Positions 1-8,392 of a stretch of DNA of 64,000 bases are shown piece after piece. The position numbers and the translations under genes are program-made. The notes beneath the pieces are model-generated. The model was not told the origin of the DNA and did not search any database. It saw nothing but the letters and a program-made list of their open reading frames with translations. Position 1 is the first letter of the stretch. Every line of letters starts with the position of its first letter. Source of the stretch: G963674835 sp963674835 (GTDB taxonomy: Bacteria > Planctomycetota > Planctomycetia > Pirellulales > Thermoguttaceae); the NCBI GenBank assembly GCA_963674835.2, contig CAXXKC010000002.1:2356001-2420000 (forward strand), in the 5' to 3' direction.

Positions 1-9
1 GGAGAAGAG

Positions 10-315
10 CTACCAGTTCCAAAGGCTACCCTGAAATCCAATGTGCGCAACTTGACAGACACTACCGGCAGTATAGCCTCTTTCCAGCACCGTGGATGGC
101 CAGTTCGAAGCCGCAGATGCTCTGTTGCGGATAAAATCCTTAAAGAAATTGGCGGGATTGCGGTCGCTCAATGTAGATCCGGGATGATCTTCATTATGAG
201 ATCGGATAGCTTCCGCGATCTCCTGAATTGTGACTATCGGCCTGGAGATTGCACGCTTCTCTTCGTCCCACCTCTCGAAGAATAGGCGCTTAATTACGGA
301 TGTCTTCGCAGTCAC
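10..315 (-). CDS. Putative endonuclease-associated ORF, probably truncated or frameshifted
   Basis: The frame encodes 101 residues and lies 45 bp downstream of the restriction endonuclease gene on the same strand. The middle of the protein (LSDRNPANFFKDFIR, then NWPSTVLERGYTA) resembles the N-terminal part of putative endonucleases found next to DNA methyltransferases; this is family memory, not a search result. After GYTA the sequence loses that character and a TAG closes the frame ten bases from the window edge. Another frame on the same strand stays open to the edge (RVAFGTGSSSP), so either a frameshift has truncated a longer protein or the real gene continues outside the window. It is probably the last gene of the restriction-modification operon. 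Function is not established. Confidence 0.5.
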   Translation of the reverse strand: MTAKTSVIKRLFFERWDEEKRAISRPIVTIQEIAEAIRSHNEDHPGSTLSDRNPANFFKDFIRNRASAASNWPSTVLERGYTAGSVCQVAHIGFQGSLWNW

Positions 316-360
316 TTGTTCTGCACTCCCTTGCAGCGCGATGCCCGAGCCATTAGAAGG

Positions 361-1170
361 TCAATCACATGGGGCTGACATAGTATTCAAATCGTCTGCC
401 GAGATGTCGTCGCCATTTACCAAGCGGTAGTGCTTTTCGTCAAAAACCCGAAGTTCCTCCCCCTGAAATACCAACTCGAACATTGCGATCACCTCAGCAT
501 CAATGAACTGAACCGCGACCGCTCTGGGGGTGAGAATCGGATACGAGTGCTTACAGAATTCCAGGTCTTGTCTAACTTGCGTTGCTCCAATCTGATCGCT
601 TCCTCCCTTTGCTTGGACCGGAACGATAAACTGTTGTCCTGTGTTCCTAACGCCGACGTACACCTCGTCCACTTCGATCTGCCCAATCCCCGGTACTGTC
701 GTGCGTAGATGGCTTTGGAGCGAATAGGCGGTGATGCGCAGAAAAATGTCTATCAATCGGTTGTAACGCACCTTGGCCAGCAATGCTTGTTCATCAGTTT
801 TCGCATACGTCGATATGATTTCGGGTGTTGCATCGGGTATCTTAATCTGATACGCGCTCTCAGACGGAACGACGCGATTGATCTTCAATTGCCGGAAAGC
901 ATACCTGCCCCTTCCGGCTAGCTCAATAACCCATTCCCGATCCTCAGAAGCGGTCGATACTATCGATGCGGGAAGGTCCGTGCGAAAACGGAAGCTGTAG
1001 AGAAGGTCTCCGAGGTTCTTGGGCAACCGCACCTTCAATTTGCGAGCAGTGCGACCGATCTCTTCCCGCTCAAATTCAAACTGGGTGCATCCGGCTGTGT
1101 AGTGCTCGAAGAAGATCGACTCCAATATCGCTGCATAACGATTCAGTTTGGCGGCAGCGTCCTTTGACAT
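361..1170 (-). CDS. Putative type II restriction endonuclease (PD-(D/E)XK-like)
   Basis: The protein has 269 residues and no close recognition beyond its context and one motif. Residues near 165-192 contain IEVDEVYVGVRN followed by QFIVPVQAKGGSDQIG. The spaced acidic residues and the QAK triad fit a PD-(D/E)XK nuclease core, in which the acidic pair and Lys bind Mg2+ and cleave DNA. The gene follows a C5-cytosine methyltransferase with the same orientation and about 20 bp between them, the usual arrangement of a cognate type II pair. The start at 1170 (MSKDAAAKLNRY) was chosen because AAGGACACGTCG precedes it; an in-frame ATG at 1191 is also possible. The cut site cannot be read from sequence. 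Confidence 0.65.
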   Translation of the reverse strand: MSKDAAAKLNRYAAILESIFFEHYTAGCTQFEFEREEIGRTARKLKVRLPKNLGDLLYSFRFRTDLPASIVSTASEDREWVIELAGRGRYAFRQLKINRVVPSESAYQIKIPDATPEIISTYAKTDEQALLAKVRYNRLIDIFLRITAYSLQSHLRTTVPGIGQIEVDEVYVGVRNTGQQFIVPVQAKGGSDQIGATQVRQDLEFCKHSYPILTPRAVAVQFIDAEVIAMFELVFQGEELRVFDEKHYRLVNGDDISADDLNTMSAPCD

Positions 1171-1192
1171 CGACGTGTCCTTTCCAGTCACC

Positions 1193-3163
1193 TCACTTCG
1201 TCAGTTGAAATGCCACTCGGACCATTTCAGATGGTTTGTTACGGCAGTCGAAACGTATGGCGACAATATGGCGCGAAGTCGCGCTAATCAGAACCGTCAC
1301 CTCGTCAGAGCCAGTGTCCTTAGCCACCTTTGCTATGCGAGCTTTGTTAGGGAGGGTAGCTGCCCGGCAGGTCAGCACCGACGACAGTTTGCCTTTCGAG
1401 CGAGTAGTCTGTCGCACAATGACCCGAGTCGGAACGCCGTCATCGTTCTGACGACCTTTGTCATTTGTACCATTTTCAACGACACGCGCTGAGACTTTTC
1501 TACCCGGCCAGATGCTTTGGGCAACCTCTGGCTGAGCCAAAATCTTCGGAAGCGCACTCCGAAAGTCGCGGTAATGCACTGGGGGCAGCGAGACACGTTG
1601 AGCATCATGAATTTCGTCTATGCGCAATTGAAGCGTATCTTTGTCTTCCAACGTGCCGGGAGTTCCAATTGGGACAAACCTGCCGATCACTTTCTGCCCC
1701 GCGACGGGCAGAATCGAGAATCCAGCCTGATGCAAAGACGCAAGTATTTCGTTAACCCTGCGACTGCGCGCAATTTCAGCGAGAAAAGTATCTTTTCGCA
1801 CCCAGTGGAGATTGCTGCCTGTCGCAGAAATTGCATCCTGAACGTCATCGAATGTGAAGCTCGCCTTCCGGAGGCGTCGTTTGCGGGGGTCAAAGGCTGT
1901 GGCAAATAAATGGTGCACTACTGGCGGAAACTCCCGCATGACGGGGATTCTCTTGAGAGTGCGGGGCCGGTCTTCGGGTAGCAGGAATGTGTCGGGGAGG
2001 GCCAGGGCCTTGGGCGCCCGCTTAGTTCGTGCCGGAGAAAGAACCTCAAGAATCGCGTGACCAATGGCTCTCGCCACTTGCGGACACACGGCATTGCCGA
2101 TCTGACGGTAACCGTGCCATTTGAGAGGGTAAAAAGCGAACCAATCCGGGAAACCATGCAGTCGGGCCGCTTCCCTCGTTGTTATGCAGCGAGGCAGATG
2201 TGGATGAATCGGTCGTGGTGCGGTGTACGATCCGTGGGTTGAATCAGACCCGGCCCGCAACGTAGGAGCAATCCCGTTAGGATCGAGTCGAGGTAGTTTA
2301 TGACCGGGCACTGCCTGCCCCGGAGGCGTTACATCATATAGTTGAACGGTTTTCTCGCTGTGCCTAGTACGTAGGCATCCCGTGCAGAGAGCGGAATCCC
2401 ATTTCCTGGGGTGAGACAGGTCCGATGGATCGGTTTCGTGGCCTCTCGCCACACGGGCGTAGTGAGATGCCGGTTCTTTATCGTAAGGAATATTGTTATT
2501 ACTGAACAGTTCCTCGTGCTTTTCTATTGTCGGCAAATCCGAAATCGCTTCCAACACAGTTGGACGATCAGGTTGGCCGGGGGATCTTCCATTTGGATAC
2601 GGGATTTCCTCGGCAACGTCGTTGCGGACCCCAATAACAAAGAGTCGGCGGCGTCTTTGAGGCACTCCAAAATCAGCAGCATCGAGAATCCGAACGGGCT
2701 TCGTAATGTTGTAACCGTTCGATTCACATATCTCGATCACCTTGTTGAGGACCTCACGCGTTTCACCGGCAAGCATTCCCGGCACGTTCTCCATTACGAA
2801 AGCCCTTGGCCGCAATTCCAAAACCAACCGTACATAGTGGTCAACGAGTGAATTGCGAGGGTCTTTCAAGTCGCGGAGGCCCATGTTGCTGAAGCCCTGG
2901 CACGGAGGTCCGCCGACGACCAAGTCAATCTCACTAGGTGCTTTGATTAGTTCCCGTATTCTATCGCCGTCAAGATCGACAACGGAACCACAGTAGGATT
3001 TCCCATACGGGAAGTTCCGTTCGTGCGTTGCAATGTGGTGTCCATCGCAATCCACCCCCAAGAGAATCTCGAATCCCGCCTGCTCAAAACCGAGCGACAT
3101 TCCTCCGGCTCCAGAGAAGAAGTCGATTGCAGTGGGACGATGGGTGGGATACTTAGTCTCCAT
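1193..3163 (-). CDS. DNA (cytosine-5-)-methyltransferase with a long C-terminal extension
   Basis: This enzyme transfers a methyl group from SAM to C5 of cytosine in a specific target. The C5-MTase motifs appear in order: motif I DFFSGAGGMSLGFEQAGF, motif IV GGPPCQGFSNMG with the catalytic Cys, motif VI MENVP, motif VIII QRRRRLFVIG, a target-recognition stretch, and motif X IGNAVCPQVARAIG. The catalytic domain is about 375 residues, but the protein continues for a further ~280 residues of unrecognised sequence, unusual for stand-alone Dcm-type enzymes. The frame is open to 3229; starts at 3181, 3172 and 3163 are all possible. I chose 3163 (METKYPTHRPTAIDFF), which overlaps the upstream glycosylase gene by 11 bp and implies translational coupling. 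With the endonuclease downstream it forms a type II restriction-modification locus. Confidence 0.93.
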   Translation of the reverse strand: METKYPTHRPTAIDFFSGAGGMSLGFEQAGFEILLGVDCDGHHIATHERNFPYGKSYCGSVVDLDGDRIRELIKAPSEIDLVVGGPPCQGFSNMGLRDLKDPRNSLVDHYVRLVLELRPRAFVMENVPGMLAGETREVLNKVIEICESNGYNITKPVRILDAADFGVPQRRRRLFVIGVRNDVAEEIPYPNGRSPGQPDRPTVLEAISDLPTIEKHEELFSNNNIPYDKEPASHYARVARGHETDPSDLSHPRKWDSALCTGCLRTRHSEKTVQLYDVTPPGQAVPGHKLPRLDPNGIAPTLRAGSDSTHGSYTAPRPIHPHLPRCITTREAARLHGFPDWFAFYPLKWHGYRQIGNAVCPQVARAIGHAILEVLSPARTKRAPKALALPDTFLLPEDRPRTLKRIPVMREFPPVVHHLFATAFDPRKRRLRKASFTFDDVQDAISATGSNLHWVRKDTFLAEIARSRRVNEILASLHQAGFSILPVAGQKVIGRFVPIGTPGTLEDKDTLQLRIDEIHDAQRVSLPPVHYRDFRSALPKILAQPEVAQSIWPGRKVSARVVENGTNDKGRQNDDGVPTRVIVRQTTRSKGKLSSVLTCRAATLPNKARIAKVAKDTGSDEVTVLISATSRHIVAIRFDCRNKPSEMVRVAFQLTK

Positions 3164-3926
3164 TCGTTGCATCAACTCCATTTCCACGGTCCTTGAGACG
3201 CCGTCTTCCATAGCGGCACAAATCGGCAATTACACATTCATTACACTTGGGCCGCACCGGAAGACACACTCGCCGACCGTGAACTACAAGTGCAACATGA
3301 AGCTCTTTGCCACGACCACTTGGAACAACTTTCGGCAATCGCTCCTGGGCCTGATAGTGCTTGAGTCCCTTCGGGATAATTCCAATCCGTTCCGATACTC
3401 GTTGCACGTTTATATCCACGGGAAATACATCAAAGTCGTGACTGTACATCATGACGCAAAGGCTCGACTTTGGCCCGAGTCCAGGAAGACTCGTGAGATA
3501 GTCGAAGCATTGGGACGCCGTCATCCGACGAATAGCCGTCTGAGGATGGCCGCCGAAATCGGCGACCAACTTCTTGGCGGTGGCCAGGACTTGCCCTGCT
3601 CGCTTTTGCCCCAATCCGGCGCGGTCGATACACTTCGTGACTTCGTCAAGGCTCGCTTCTGCGAGTTTGGATACGTTTGGATACCTGTCGAACAGTCGCC
3701 GGTGGGCCGACCGATAAAGAGACTCCGTCGTCCTCGCAGAAAGGAGAATATAGAAGATCTCCTTAACGGGATCGCGGTAATTCCCCAGAGTGGGTCGCCC
3801 ATATACACCGACAAGTCGATCAGCGATAACGGACATCCGCTCGGGCCATGCAGACCGGCGCAACTTGCCGCTAGCACTTCTCATTAGTTCGGCGGTCAAT
3901 TGGGTCACTGCAACTCCTGTTTCCAA
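3153..3926 (-). CDS. Endonuclease III-like DNA glycosylase/AP lyase (HhH-GPD, 4Fe-4S)
   Basis: The 257-residue protein has the endonuclease III layout. It has a helix-hairpin-helix LPGLGPKSS (147-155) with the lyase Lys at 153, the catalytic Asp of PVDIN at 171, and a C-terminal cluster loop Cys221-X6-Cys-X2-Cys-X5-Cys237 that would bind 4Fe-4S. Keeping the Lys points to a bifunctional glycosylase/AP lyase rather than a MutY-type monofunctional enzyme. It is the first gene of the restriction-modification operon and overlaps the methyltransferase start. EndoIII-fold glycosylases beside C5 methyltransferases (Mig.MthI is the known case) repair T:G mismatches left when 5-methylcytosine deaminates. 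That role is inferred here from position; ordinary oxidised-pyrimidine repair is the alternative. Confidence 0.88.
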   Translation of the reverse strand: METGVAVTQLTAELMRSASGKLRRSAWPERMSVIADRLVGVYGRPTLGNYRDPVKEIFYILLSARTTESLYRSAHRRLFDRYPNVSKLAEASLDEVTKCIDRAGLGQKRAGQVLATAKKLVADFGGHPQTAIRRMTASQCFDYLTSLPGLGPKSSLCVMMYSHDFDVFPVDINVQRVSERIGIIPKGLKHYQAQERLPKVVPSGRGKELHVALVVHGRRVCLPVRPKCNECVIADLCRYGRRRLKDRGNGVDATNGD

Positions 3927-4478
3927 TCACCAAACTGGCAGTGTCGGAACGAACCCGCACGGCAACGGAGAAGGACAGAGGTGGAATCTAAACTGTTATG
4001 CCTCTGTAAGTTAGCGAAATGCGGACGACAAATCAATATACAATCGTCACATATGGTTGGGTGTCGTAGGTGCAAGGGGACTCGGATGTTCTTTCCGACC
4101 TCCATGCCTACCACCCTTGGTAACTGGCGCAACTTGGGAATTGTGGGGGATTGGTCGCTGCTCGCGTGAAACGAGTGTATCGACGAACTGGTGGAACGAG
4201 CGCACGCGAGGGCAGCGATGGCGCCTCCCACCGCCCCCGCACGCCCGCTTGGCCGATTCTTACGAGATTTTGAGACCTCTCGACGTAACCCCTTCTTGCC
4301 CATAGCTTTCTGGCGCCAACTCGCTGTCGCAACCCGCCTCGGTCTCAGTTTCCAATCCAAGACCTCGCCGTCGCCTGTCCCATTTCTCACGCGATCTCCA
4401 CACAACGGCACCTCGCGACGAGGAGACCGACAAGGCAGTCGTTCCATTCACCCCCGACAAACGAAGGAGGAACGACCC
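3927..4478. other. Intergenic region between divergent restriction-modification and ArdC genes
   Basis: I see no convincing gene in these 552 bp. The region must hold promoters for the minus-strand restriction-modification operon and the plus-strand ardC gene. It contains an AT-rich patch near 4030-4055, but no pair of promoter boxes strong enough to annotate. Near its right end are the first copy of the GGAGACC heptamer (4422-4428) and the AAGGAGG ribosome-binding site of ardC (4464-4470). Confidence 0.5.
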
Positions 4479-5399
4479 ATGCCAAGTCAACAGCAGATCC
4501 GCGAGAACATCACCAGTACCATCATCGAGGCACTCAAGTCGGGCAACCTTCCGCCCTGGAGGCAGCCCTGGACGAACGACCCGAACTGCGGCGCCCCGTG
4601 CAATATCGTGAGTCGCCGGAGGTACAGGGGAATCAATCCTCTACTTCTAAGAGTTGCCTGCATGAGGCACCAGTTCCAGTCGCGCTGGTGGGCGACGTAC
4701 CAGCAATGGAAAGAAATGGGAGGATTTGTACGGAGGAGACCGGAGAACGTCCCTCAAGGGGCGTGGGGCGCGACAATCATCTACTTTTCCCCCGTCACGA
4801 AGACCATCATTGACCGACATGGGAACGAGGTCGAGGAGACCTTCCCGATTTTGCGAACCTACCACGTCTTTAACCTCTGTCAGGTCGATGGCCCTTTCGA
4901 TCATCTTCGCCCTGGAAATGCCGTGCTTTCCTCTGGCGAACTCGACGAACGATGTGAGCGTGCCGACGAAGTGATCGCGGCGACCGACGCCGACATTCGC
5001 TACGGCGGAAATCAGCCCTACTATGACCCTCGTGGCGACTACATCCAAACGCCGTTCCGCCACCAATTCAGTGGCTTCGATTTCTACGAGACCGTGTTCC
5101 ACGAAGTCAGCCACTGGGCAGAACACCCTTCCCGTCTTGGGCGTGACGCAAACGAAGGTGACAAATACGCCTTTGGCGAACTGGTCGCAGAGATCAGTGG
5201 CTGTTACTTGACCTCGGAGATGGGACTTCCGACGAGCCAGAACCTCGACAACCATCTCGCGTATCTCGAACACTGGCTCCGTGCGATGGAAAGCGACCCT
5301 CGCTTCATTTTCCAGGCCGCTTCGAGGGCGAATCGAGTGGCGGATTTCGTTCTCTCGTTCAGTAGGAGCGAAGAAACCGAACCAGCAATCGCCGAGTGA
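4479..5399 (+). CDS. ardC: ArdC-like anti-restriction protein (ssDNA-binding N-terminus, zincin metallopeptidase)
   Basis: The 306-residue protein matches the ArdC layout. The N-terminal domain begins with a helix and the IIEALKSGNLPPWRQPW signature (15-31), which in the family binds single-stranded DNA. The C-terminal domain is zincin-like with HEVSHW (His208, Glu209, His212) and a downstream ELVAEISG Glu that would complete the zinc site. ArdC proteins travel on conjugative plasmids and ICEs and protect incoming DNA from host restriction. The start is fixed by AAGGAGG at 4464-4470, nine bases before the ATG. A strong hairpin terminator follows. It lies divergent to a complete restriction-modification locus, so one element may carry both restriction and anti-restriction functions. 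Confidence 0.85.
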   Translation: MPSQQQIRENITSTIIEALKSGNLPPWRQPWTNDPNCGAPCNIVSRRRYRGINPLLLRVACMRHQFQSRWWATYQQWKEMGGFVRRRPENVPQGAWGATIIYFSPVTKTIIDRHGNEVEETFPILRTYHVFNLCQVDGPFDHLRPGNAVLSSGELDERCERADEVIAATDADIRYGGNQPYYDPRGDYIQTPFRHQFSGFDFYETVFHEVSHWAEHPSRLGRDANEGDKYAFGELVAEISGCYLTSEMGLPTSQNLDNHLAYLEHWLRAMESDPRFIFQAASRANRVADFVLSFSRSEETEPAIAE

Positions 5400-5412
5400 G
5401 CGGATCGGGGGT

Positions 5413-5450
5413 GCGGGACGGTGAACGGACTCACCGTCCCGCTTTGGTTT
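5413..5450 (+). terminator. Rho-independent-type terminator after ardC
   Basis: A perfect 12-bp inverted repeat (GCGGGACGGTGA at 5413-5424 and TCACCGTCCCGC at 5431-5442) with a 6-nt loop is followed by TTTGGTTT. It begins 13 bp past the ardC stop codon and would separate ardC transcription from the downstream genes. Confidence 0.8.
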
Positions 5451-5508
5451 AGTGGAGACCAGAAATGTCGGCATCGACACCATCACCCCCGAACACAAGG
5501 CGCCAATC

Positions 5509-6108
5509 ATGGAAATCGGCGAACTGACCCTGGAGAACGCGGCGCGATCCTCCGCAGGAAACTGGCAGAAGTTCGAGAGCTTCTGGTGGAACGGAGTGAG
5601 GGAACTCGACGACGCCGAGAACTGGGCGATCATTTACACCCACCATCGAGATTCCACGTTGCTCGACCAGAGCAACGCCTCCGTGATCGACAAGACGCTT
5701 GAGCCATTCCTCAACGGCGATGATGTCCTCGCCGAACATCACAGTCATTGGGCTGTTGGCTGGATCGACGGGTATTCGATCCGAGTCTTCCGCGATGGCG
5801 AAATCACCTCGGCATTCCGCAAGTACCACGAACTTGCCGTCCGCCTCGCGGACTATCCCGTCCTCGACGAAGAGGACTACAGCGAGCGAGAGACCGAAGC
5901 GACCCTCGAAAACCTGACCGACGCGGCGTGGCGACTTCGGAGCGATTACGAATTGCCCGACGATTGGGAGACCAAAGTCTACGCTTGGCTTTCGGACCAC
6001 GATCCTTCCGCCGTGGAGAACACTGACGATCAGGGCGGGTATCCCAGTGAGGAGCAACTCCGAATGGCTTTCGATGCGTTGGGGTATCGCGAAATCGCCG
6101 TGGCATGA
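5509..6108 (+). CDS. Hypothetical acidic protein of the mobile-element gene run
   Basis: The 199-residue protein begins MEIGELTLENAARSS. It is rich in Asp, Glu and Trp and has no signal peptide or membrane segment. I do not recognise a domain. The segment around WAIIYTHHRDSTLLDQSN and the following AEHHSHWAVGWIDGYSIRVF reads like a compact alpha/beta fold with conserved-looking histidines and tryptophans. Similar uncharacterised proteins occur beside ArdC on plasmid-like elements, by memory. The frame is open from a GTG at 5452, but that codon lies inside a GGAGACC copy; the ATG at 5509 has AAGG about eight bases upstream and is preferred. Confidence 0.65.
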   Translation: MEIGELTLENAARSSAGNWQKFESFWWNGVRELDDAENWAIIYTHHRDSTLLDQSNASVIDKTLEPFLNGDDVLAEHHSHWAVGWIDGYSIRVFRDGEITSAFRKYHELAVRLADYPVLDEEDYSERETEATLENLTDAAWRLRSDYELPDDWETKVYAWLSDHDPSAVENTDDQGGYPSEEQLRMAFDALGYREIAVA

Positions 6109-6202
6109 TCTCGCAAGTCACACAAACGGTTGGACATGATGCTCGCCGTCCTGATGGAGACCTGAGAGAGGATCGGGACGAACAAAGGTCAGGAGCAAAA
6201 GA

Positions 6203-7120
6203 ATGGACGACCACGATTCTGCCTTCTCGAAGACCGAAGACGAGGGAGTCTCCGCTCTGGAGAAGCGACAACAACTCTTGTCTCACCATGTGCGGATGGT
6301 TGCGAGAAAACTGTCTCATGCACTGTTTGTGTTCGGCGCGCAAGGCGGCCTCGGCAAGACGCGCACCATTCTCCAGACGTTGGAGGAAGAGGAAATTGAG
6401 CCGATCTTGATCAACAGTCACATCACGCCGCTCGCGCTCTACTCGACGCTCTTCCAGTACCGCGATGATCAGATTCTCTTCTTCGACGATGTAGACGGCA
6501 TGTATTCCTCGACGCCACATCTTGGTTTGCTGCGCTCATGCCTCTGGGGTAATCCCAGGATCGTGACCTACGGGTCGAGCCAACTCCCGCGTGACCTGCC
6601 ACCCCGATTCCACACCACGAGTCGTTTCATCTTCGCGGCCAATGTGATCCCGAAGAAGAACGACGCGTTTGGCGCCGTGCTGTCGCGGTGTGACATTTTC
6701 GAGTTGTCCGCCACGAACGAAGAAGTCATTGACCTGATGCGTTCAATTTCCGCACGGGGTTTCCGAGGAGTGTCCCCGGACGAATGCAACATACTCATAG
6801 ATTTCTTCGCTGACCACAGCGAAGACCGAGAACTCTCCATGAGACTCCTGGGGCCGTCCCTTCGGAAACTGTTGTACGCGAGGGAGGAAGGACTGGACTG
6901 GCGGGAACTCGTGAAATCCCAACTCCAGACGCTTGGCCGAAAGAAGGTGATCACCAAGCGACTCGACACGCAAGCCAGAGACAGTAAGTTCCTGCGAGAA
7001 GCCCTCCAGCAATATCCCGAGGTCAAAGACCAGCAGTCCTACTGGTGCCAGAAGACAGGGAAAAGCCGGGCGAGCTTCTATCGCATCCTTTCCCGCCACC
7101 GCGATGAAATCGGGGGCTGA
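6203..7120 (+). CDS. AAA+-type ATPase with C-terminal DNA-binding-like segment
   Basis: The 305-residue protein carries Walker A FGAQGGLGKT (44-53), Walker B ILFFDDVD (91-98) and a sensor-1-like RFIFAANVIPKKN, so it should bind and hydrolyse ATP. The C-terminal 30 residues (SYWCQKTGKSRASFYRILSR) resemble a helix-turn-helix. The combination resembles ATPases of plasmids and phages that load or remodel DNA. Its precise role cannot be assigned. AGGAG at 6191-6195 supports the ATG at 6203. The next gene follows after 11 bp, suggesting co-transcription. Confidence 0.75.
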   Translation: MDDHDSAFSKTEDEGVSALEKRQQLLSHHVRMVARKLSHALFVFGAQGGLGKTRTILQTLEEEEIEPILINSHITPLALYSTLFQYRDDQILFFDDVDGMYSSTPHLGLLRSCLWGNPRIVTYGSSQLPRDLPPRFHTTSRFIFAANVIPKKNDAFGAVLSRCDIFELSATNEEVIDLMRSISARGFRGVSPDECNILIDFFADHSEDRELSMRLLGPSLRKLLYAREEGLDWRELVKSQLQTLGRKKVITKRLDTQARDSKFLREALQQYPEVKDQQSYWCQKTGKSRASFYRILSRHRDEIGG

Positions 7121-7131
7121 GGGAGACCGAC

Positions 7132-7491
7132 ATGGAAGACAACCCCAATCATCTCTGGAGCACGGCCATGAACCAACGTGACATCCTGAACCGCTACCCT
7201 CGGGTGGTAGCCCATCTGATTTGTGCATCCCTCGGCTATTTCACGCCCGAGTCCGCGGCCCTCGCCATCGCCGCGCACAAGCGAGGCGAACCGTTCCATT
7301 GCGAGTGGTACGTTGATTGGGCGGAAAAAGCCAGGGTGTCGGTACTCGAAGTCGGCGTGCGAGCCATCAGGAAGGCTGTGCAGTTCAGGCATCATCACAA
7401 GGGCGTGATGGCGAACTACCAGCGAGCCAAGCAAGTCGTGGATCGCGTCCGCCAGGGTGGCGAGGGTCCCGTGTTTGCCTCGTGGTTCTAA
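7132..7491 (+). CDS. Hypothetical protein of the mobile-element gene run
   Basis: The 119-residue protein is basic and helical in appearance (VEVGVRAIRKAVQFRHHHK-like composition in its second half) and has no signal peptide. I recognise no domain. Its ATG lies six bases after the GGAG of a GGAGACC copy at 7122-7128, which directly follows the stop codon of the ATPase gene, so this heptamer probably works as the ribosome-binding site here. It is likely co-transcribed with the ATPase and the HEAT-repeat gene. Confidence 0.6.
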   Translation: MEDNPNHLWSTAMNQRDILNRYPRVVAHLICASLGYFTPESAALAIAAHKRGEPFHCEWYVDWAEKARVSVLEVGVRAIRKAVQFRHHHKGVMANYQRAKQVVDRVRQGGEGPVFASWF

Positions 7492-7516
7492 AGGGAGACC
7501 AGCAACCAGCACTGAC

Positions 7517-8305
7517 ATGGGCGTGATCGTGAAAGCCATCAACATCCTCCGTCACTACGCCCACCAAACTCACCCCGAACGGGCGGACGACGCACTCGCC
7601 GTCCTCTCGACGATTTCGGACGACATCATCCCTGTCCTTCTGGAAGGCGTGACCGACCAGGATCGCTACGTCCGAATCCTCGTTTTGGAAATGTTGGACG
7701 CAGTACCACCGGACGACAGGGCGTTGCCTGCGATCATCAATGCCCTGGGAGACCCTGATCGGACCGTGCGAGTCTGTGCGATTGGTCCACTGGTTCGCTT
7801 CGGGGTGAGGGCGAGACATGCCGTTCCTGCCCTCCGCAAATGGCTCGATATCCCCGACGACGATTGGATTGTCACCGTCGCCGCCTGGGCAATCGCTCGA
7901 ATTGCCCCCGAACAAGTGGAGGAGATGGTCGATGTGCTGATTGGGAACATCGAGAAGTGTCCGCCCAGCGCAGTGGAGAGAATTGGTGATCTCGGTCCTG
8001 CTGGTATCGGTGCTCTCCCCGTCCTGCTCGACCTGCTCGACCACGAGTCGTCGGCAACACGCCTCGCCACAGCAGAAGCGATCTGGAAGATCACGGGAGA
8101 CCCAACCGATTTCGTGTCGGTCAGCAGGAATCTCCTCGCATCCGACGAGTGGCTCGACAGGGTTGTCGGGGCGGAATCTCTCGGACTGCTCGGGGAGATT
8201 GCAGTAGAAGCGCTGCCTGATCTTCGGTTGCTGTTGTTCGACGAAAACGTCGTCGTGCGTTCAACCGTTGAGAAAGCCATCGTCCAGATCGAAGCGGCGA
8301 TCTGA
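7517..8305 (+). CDS. HEAT-repeat protein
   Basis: The 262-residue protein is built almost entirely of helical repeats of about 35-40 residues, for example LLEGVTDQDRYVRILVLEML, IINALGDPDRTVRVCAIGPL, ALRKWLDIPDDDWIVTVAAW and LLDLLDHESSATRLATAEAI. The DxxVR-type turns are typical of HEAT/PBS-lyase-like repeats, which form a curved scaffold for protein partners. There is no catalytic domain or signal peptide. The ATG at 7517 starts exactly where the repeats begin; earlier in-frame codons overlap the upstream gene. Its partner may be the AAA+ ATPase two genes upstream, but that is only a context-based guess. Confidence 0.75.
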   Translation: MGVIVKAINILRHYAHQTHPERADDALAVLSTISDDIIPVLLEGVTDQDRYVRILVLEMLDAVPPDDRALPAIINALGDPDRTVRVCAIGPLVRFGVRARHAVPALRKWLDIPDDDWIVTVAAWAIARIAPEQVEEMVDVLIGNIEKCPPSAVERIGDLGPAGIGALPVLLDLLDHESSATRLATAEAIWKITGDPTDFVSVSRNLLASDEWLDRVVGAESLGLLGEIAVEALPDLRLLLFDENVVVRSTVEKAIVQIEAAI

Positions 8306-8392
8306 TCGGCGACACTTTTCTGCTTCTTCTCCGTGCGGGAGACCCAACAGGACGGCATGGCACTTCCATCACGAACCATCAGGAGACACGTC

